A stretch of DNA of 53,969 nucleotides from an uncultured Mediterraneibacter sp. (GTDB taxonomy: Bacteria > Bacillota > Clostridia > Lachnospirales > Lachnospiraceae). The notes below the pieces were generated by a model. That model was not told where the DNA came from. It searched no databases and saw nothing but the letters and a program-made list of their open reading frames with translations. The stretch lies in contig CALWTQ010000017.1 in the NCBI GenBank assembly GCA_944384505.1, forward strand, positions 1-53,969, in the 5' to 3' direction. Shown here in pieces: positions 53,669-53,969 of this stretch. Each line of letters begins with the position of its first letter. The stretch's first letter is position 1. A program made the translations under genes and the position numbers.

Positions 53669-53969
53669 CGCACTAACAATTCCTATGACTCACGTTCGGA
53701 AGCGGAGGGGATGTTTGAAACGTGTTCTTGGGGAGGGGCGTGTGTGAACTGTTCCGTTCCGGAATCCGGGAAGAATCTAAGAAGTCGAAGAGCTGTTTAA
53801 GGGCAAAGCGGCGCTCCGGGCAACTCGCTACGCTCAGACAATCCCTGCGCGCCGCTTAACAACAGCTCTCCGACTTCTAAGATCTTCCATCAGATTCCTC
53901 CAAAGTCACAGTCCCCACACGCCCCTCTCCAAGAACTCACGCTTCAAACATCCGCTCCGCTTCCTGCGT
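53658..53969 (+). repeat. Tripartite palindromic repeat element, copy 6 (A part, cut by window end)
   Basis: It begins CAGCTATTTAGCGCACTAAC at 53658, the A-type terminal repeat shared with copies 4 and 5, and covers almost all of palindrome A up to the window edge. The tip reads AAGCGGCGC...GCGCCGCTT with loop CAACTCGC...GCTCAGACAAT (53820-53841). It overlaps the last 11 bases of the pyridoxal kinase gene and provides its stop codon. No coding potential is seen in this stretch. Confidence 0.9.

Overview
The window looks like a chromosomal core region of a spore-forming member of the Lachnospiraceae (Clostridia), close to the Dorea / Clostridium scindens-hylemonae type. The reasons are the gene content (spoIVA, a one-polypeptide PurL of about 1250 residues, a Re-citrate-synthase-like HMGL protein beside NADP isocitrate dehydrogenase, the run DUF177-rpmF-plsX-acpP-rnc-smc-ftsY), strong AGGAGG ribosome binding sites, and roughly balanced base composition. 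Genus-level placement is inference; no rRNA or tRNA gene was found.

Layout. 0.3-12.6 kb: XPD/DinG-type helicase, a divergent LysR/DUF1461 pair, purL, aroC (minus strand), an L,D-transpeptidase and tgt. 13.4-20.9 kb: yajC, then an amino-acid block leuB-ilvD-ilvB followed by serC-serA. 21.6-25.1 kb: an operon for the citrate-to-2-oxoglutarate branch (citrate-synthase-like enzyme, GntR/FCD regulator, isocitrate dehydrogenase). 25.2-30.4 kb: tmcAL (minus strand), mgtE behind a structured leader, and the acetate pair pta-ackA. 30.5-39.8 kb: DUF177, rpmF, plsX, acpP, rnc, smc, ftsY, ilvA and a DUF1653 gene. 40.6-48.0 kb: a divergent prs-like gene on the minus strand, then a radical-SAM DUF512 protein, der, plsY, gpsA and spoIVA, the last with a sigma-E-like promoter. 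48.7-53.7 kb: purine nucleoside phosphorylase, an adenosine/SAH-type deaminase, a Mog-like protein, a UlaG-like metallo-beta-lactamase-fold protein, RNase HI and a pyridoxal kinase.

The genes themselves are ordinary. The unexplained material is a family of large non-coding repeats filling almost every long gene-free stretch: three copies of about 760 bp (12626-13386, 20873-21637, 39835-40595), one internally deleted copy (48040-48617), and two cut by the window edges (1-139, 53658-53969). Each full copy is three abutting near-perfect palindromes (A about 350 bp, B about 80 bp, C 338 bp) that meet at AGCT tetramers, bounded by terminal inverted repeats of the type CAGCTATTTAG...CTAAATAGCTG. 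Arms differ between copies by compensatory double changes, the apical loops of A and C are complementary to each other, copies occur in both orientations, no target duplication is visible, and each sits between the 3' end of one transcription unit and the promoter (or convergent gene) of the next. In two genes (tgt, pdxK-like) the repeat supplies the stop codon.

A second connection between regions is a 10-bp palindrome TTGTATACAA that overlaps both the promoter of the citrate/gntR/icd operon and the promoter of pta-ackA, suggesting that the operon-encoded GntR protein controls both carbon branches.
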